A DNA stretch of 5,873 bases from Candidatus Aenigmatarchaeota archaeon (lineage in GTDB: Archaea; Aenigmatarchaeota; Aenigmatarchaeia; QMZS01): positions 1-5,873 of the forward strand of contig QMZV01000044.1 in the NCBI GenBank assembly GCA_003663355.1, given 5' to 3'. Positions 4,777 through 5,873 of the stretch are shown piece by piece; positions within the stretch are counted from its first letter, which is position 1, and every line of letters starts with the position of its first letter. A program made the translations under genes and the position numbers. Under the pieces are notes generated by a model, which saw only the letters and a list, made by a program, of their open reading frames with translations, ran no database searches and was not told the origin of the DNA.

Positions 4777-5196
4777 AATTAGAAGGGATTTAAAACCATT
4801 ACAGAAGTACAATGTGGTTATATATGGAAGTGCCCTTACCAGCCGTTTCTCTAGGAGGTCGGATATAGATATAGCCATAATAACAGAAAGTAAAGAGAGG
4901 GAATACAACAAAAAGGTCTGGGCAGAAGCCATGAAATTTTCTTGGAAAGAATATGACATAAAGTGTTTGAGCTTTTGCCGTTATGGTTAAAAATGGAAAT
5001 TATTGAAAATCACCTGGTTCTTTTTGGAGATGAGAAGAAAATTTCAGAGTATTTTTATTTTTACAGGAAGATATGGAAAGATATGAAATCTAAAGTAGAA
5101 AGCAATAGATTTAAAAGCATAGAAGAAATAAGGAGGGGTATTAACAACCTGAAAAAGTTAAGAAGCCTAATCAATGGAGAAAAAGCGACATTTTAG
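4751..5196 (+). pseudogene. mntA: MntA nucleotidyltransferase antitoxin with a one-base frameshift
   Basis: The first 71 residues contain a perfect minimal nucleotidyltransferase signature, IYGSALTSRFSRRSDIDIAI: GS-x10-D-x-D with Gly26, Ser27, Asp38 and Asp40, plus Asp69 in EYDIK as third acidic residue. MntA uses ATP to adenylylate the HepT toxin. In the starting frame the protein runs out at TAA 4988-4990 after about 8 wrong residues. The correct continuation, VFELLPLWLKMEIIENHLVL then FGDEKKISEYFYF and a helical end, is in another frame from 4963 to TAG 5194-5196. One missing G in AAGTG at 4961-4965 (expected AAGGTG, giving DIKVFE) accounts for the shift. The restored length is about 148 residues. 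Both catalytic motifs precede the lesion, so the truncated product might keep some activity. The second piece has its own GTG at 4963, but this is probably fortuitous. Confidence 0.85.
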
Positions 5197-5259
5197 CCAA
5201 ATCCTCAGAATTTCTGCTTGACTTCCCCCATTCACAAGAAACCTGGATAAATAAAAATA

Positions 5260-5397
5260 ATGTCTAAAAACTCGAGAAACAAAAAGAAAAAGAAATAAGA
5301 GAAAACAATCTTCAGATGATAGAAGAGGGAGTTGCAAAAGGTAAGAAACCTTTCAGAGGCTTAATTATTGCTAGAGAATCGCAAAAAGGAAAACTTT
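5260..5397 (+). pseudogene. Probable 5' part of the following gene, frameshifted
   Basis: An ATG at 5260 opens MSK and then a short lysine-rich frame ending at TAA 5296. Another frame, open from 5268 to TAA 5445-5447, reads LEKQKEKEIRENNLQMIEEG and VAKGKKPFRGLIIARESQ, which looks like real charged helical protein. One missing A in the five-A run 5266-5270 would join MSKK to LEKQKEK. One surplus G at about 5390-5391 would then join RESQK to ENFMEKYF of the next feature, giving one protein of about 139 residues. This reconstruction depends on two indels and is tentative. I do not recognise the family. Confidence 0.35.
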
Positions 5398-5679
5398 ATG
5401 GAAAAATATTTCTCATTAGCAAAAGAAAAAGCGGATGCGGAATTTAAAAAGATGAGAAAAGAAGCAGAAAAGATATTTAAAAATCAGGCTGAACTTGCAA
5501 AAGAAGTTTTCTATCAGTATATAAGACCTTACTTATTTGGAGTATTGTTAGAAAGTATGATAACTTCTGATGAGGATGGCAGGATAACTTTTGTTAAAGG
5601 AGAAAAAATGATAAGTAAGGAGTTGAATAAAAAGAAGGATTTCAAATCTTTTACACTTAAGCATAGCAAAAGAAAATGA
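5398..5679 (+). CDS. Unrecognised lysine-rich helical protein
   Basis: This is a 93-residue frame from ATG 5398 (a TTG at 5368 would add 10 residues) beginning MEKYFSLAKEKADAEFKKMR. Residues 1-35 form a long charged helix that could be a coiled coil. The next part, VFYQYIRPYLFGVLLESMI (about residues 37-55), is more hydrophobic but contains Arg and Pro, so it is probably buried rather than membrane-spanning. The segment SDEDGRITFVKGEKMISKEL follows, with a basic end. The stop overlaps the ATG of the next small gene by 4 bases (ATGA), so the two are likely co-translated. I assign no function. The layout, a small protein followed by an overlapping smaller one, is like a TA operon, but no TA family is visible. 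Upstream coding sequence suggests that its N-terminus is missing. Confidence 0.5.
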   Translation: MEKYFSLAKEKADAEFKKMRKEAEKIFKNQAELAKEVFYQYIRPYLFGVLLESMITSDEDGRITFVKGEKMISKELNKKKDFKSFTLKHSKRK

Positions 5680-5812
5680 GCTTATTTTCTTACGTTGAAG
5701 AAAAGTATGGGTGAGCAGACCAGCAGAGAAAATATCAGAAGAAGAATTTTGGAAAGGTATGGAAAAAATTTTAAAAAGAGCTGTAAAACGTATGAAAGCT
5801 ACACAAAAATAA
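5676..5812 (+). pseudogene. Small overlapping gene (about 45 residues), one-base frameshift
   Basis: It starts in the ATGA overlap with the preceding gene as MSLFSYVEEKYG and meets TGA at 5712-5714. A frame shifted by one base continues directly as SRPAEKISEEEFWKGMEKIL and KRAVKRMKATQK, ending at TAA 5810-5812. Adding one G to the GGG at 5709-5711 gives YGVSRPAEK and a single 45-residue protein with an acidic then basic helix. The quality of the second half (no stops, amphipathic KILKRAVKRM) supports a real gene. Family and function are unknown. It probably works with the protein encoded upstream. Confidence 0.5.
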
Positions 5813-5873
5813 TATTAAAAAATCTTAGAGGTCCAAATTAAGAAAAGAGTTCAAATCTGATTAAACTTTTATA

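Overview
This window looks like an AT-rich piece of an archaeal genome, probably from an uncultured lineage; a DPANN-type archaeon would fit, but this is inference. The reasons are archaeal TATA-type promoter boxes of the form TATATTTAAAT set close to start codons, little use of Shine-Dalgarno sites, tight ATGA gene overlaps, and protein families common in archaea (RelBE with a WHPTDELP antitoxin, PIN toxins with AbrB-type antitoxins, HEPN/MNT pairs). No rRNA, tRNA or CRISPR array was seen. No housekeeping gene was recognised: this is an accessory region, and almost everything recognisable in it is toxin-antitoxin (TA) material.

Layout. Positions 1-212 hold an unassigned remnant, possibly the end of a transposase. 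Positions 236-1514 carry two minus-strand TA operons read right to left: relB-relE (1514 to 940, intact), then vapB1-vapC1 (911 to 236, damaged: the antitoxin C-terminus is out of frame and the PIN toxin is interrupted). Positions 1620-2936 are a plus-strand block in which an intact vapB2-vapC2 pair (1823-2562) lies between two copies of the 3' end of a predicted surface-protein gene (1650-1780 and 2755-2936). The second copy also keeps most of the gene body and contains a 51-base double-hairpin insert that the first lacks. Positions 2961-4110 carry a winged-helix/MNT nucleotidyltransferase gene overlapping a HEPN gene that has an in-frame TAG. Positions 4167-4325 encode a small unpaired antitoxin on the minus strand, not in the usual ORF size range. 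Positions 4369-5196 are a HepT-MntA pair with an intact toxin and a single-base frameshift in the antitoxin. Positions 5260-5812 hold two unrecognised overlapping genes, both apparently frameshifted.

How the genes relate. Each TA pair should be self-contained: an antitoxin and a toxin co-expressed from one promoter. The four operons relBE, vapBC1, vapBC2 and MNT-HEPN share an exact 11-base box, TATATTTAAAT, just before the first gene. For vapBC2 and MNT-HEPN this box lies directly behind the stop codon of the duplicated surface-protein tail, so each tail copy is coupled to a TA promoter. This suggests a repeated unit of surface-gene tail, promoter and TA operon that could recombine. Most damaged genes differ from an open frame by one base in a short run. 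That is either real decay in a TA graveyard or residual consensus error in the assembly, and the two cannot be told apart from this sequence alone.
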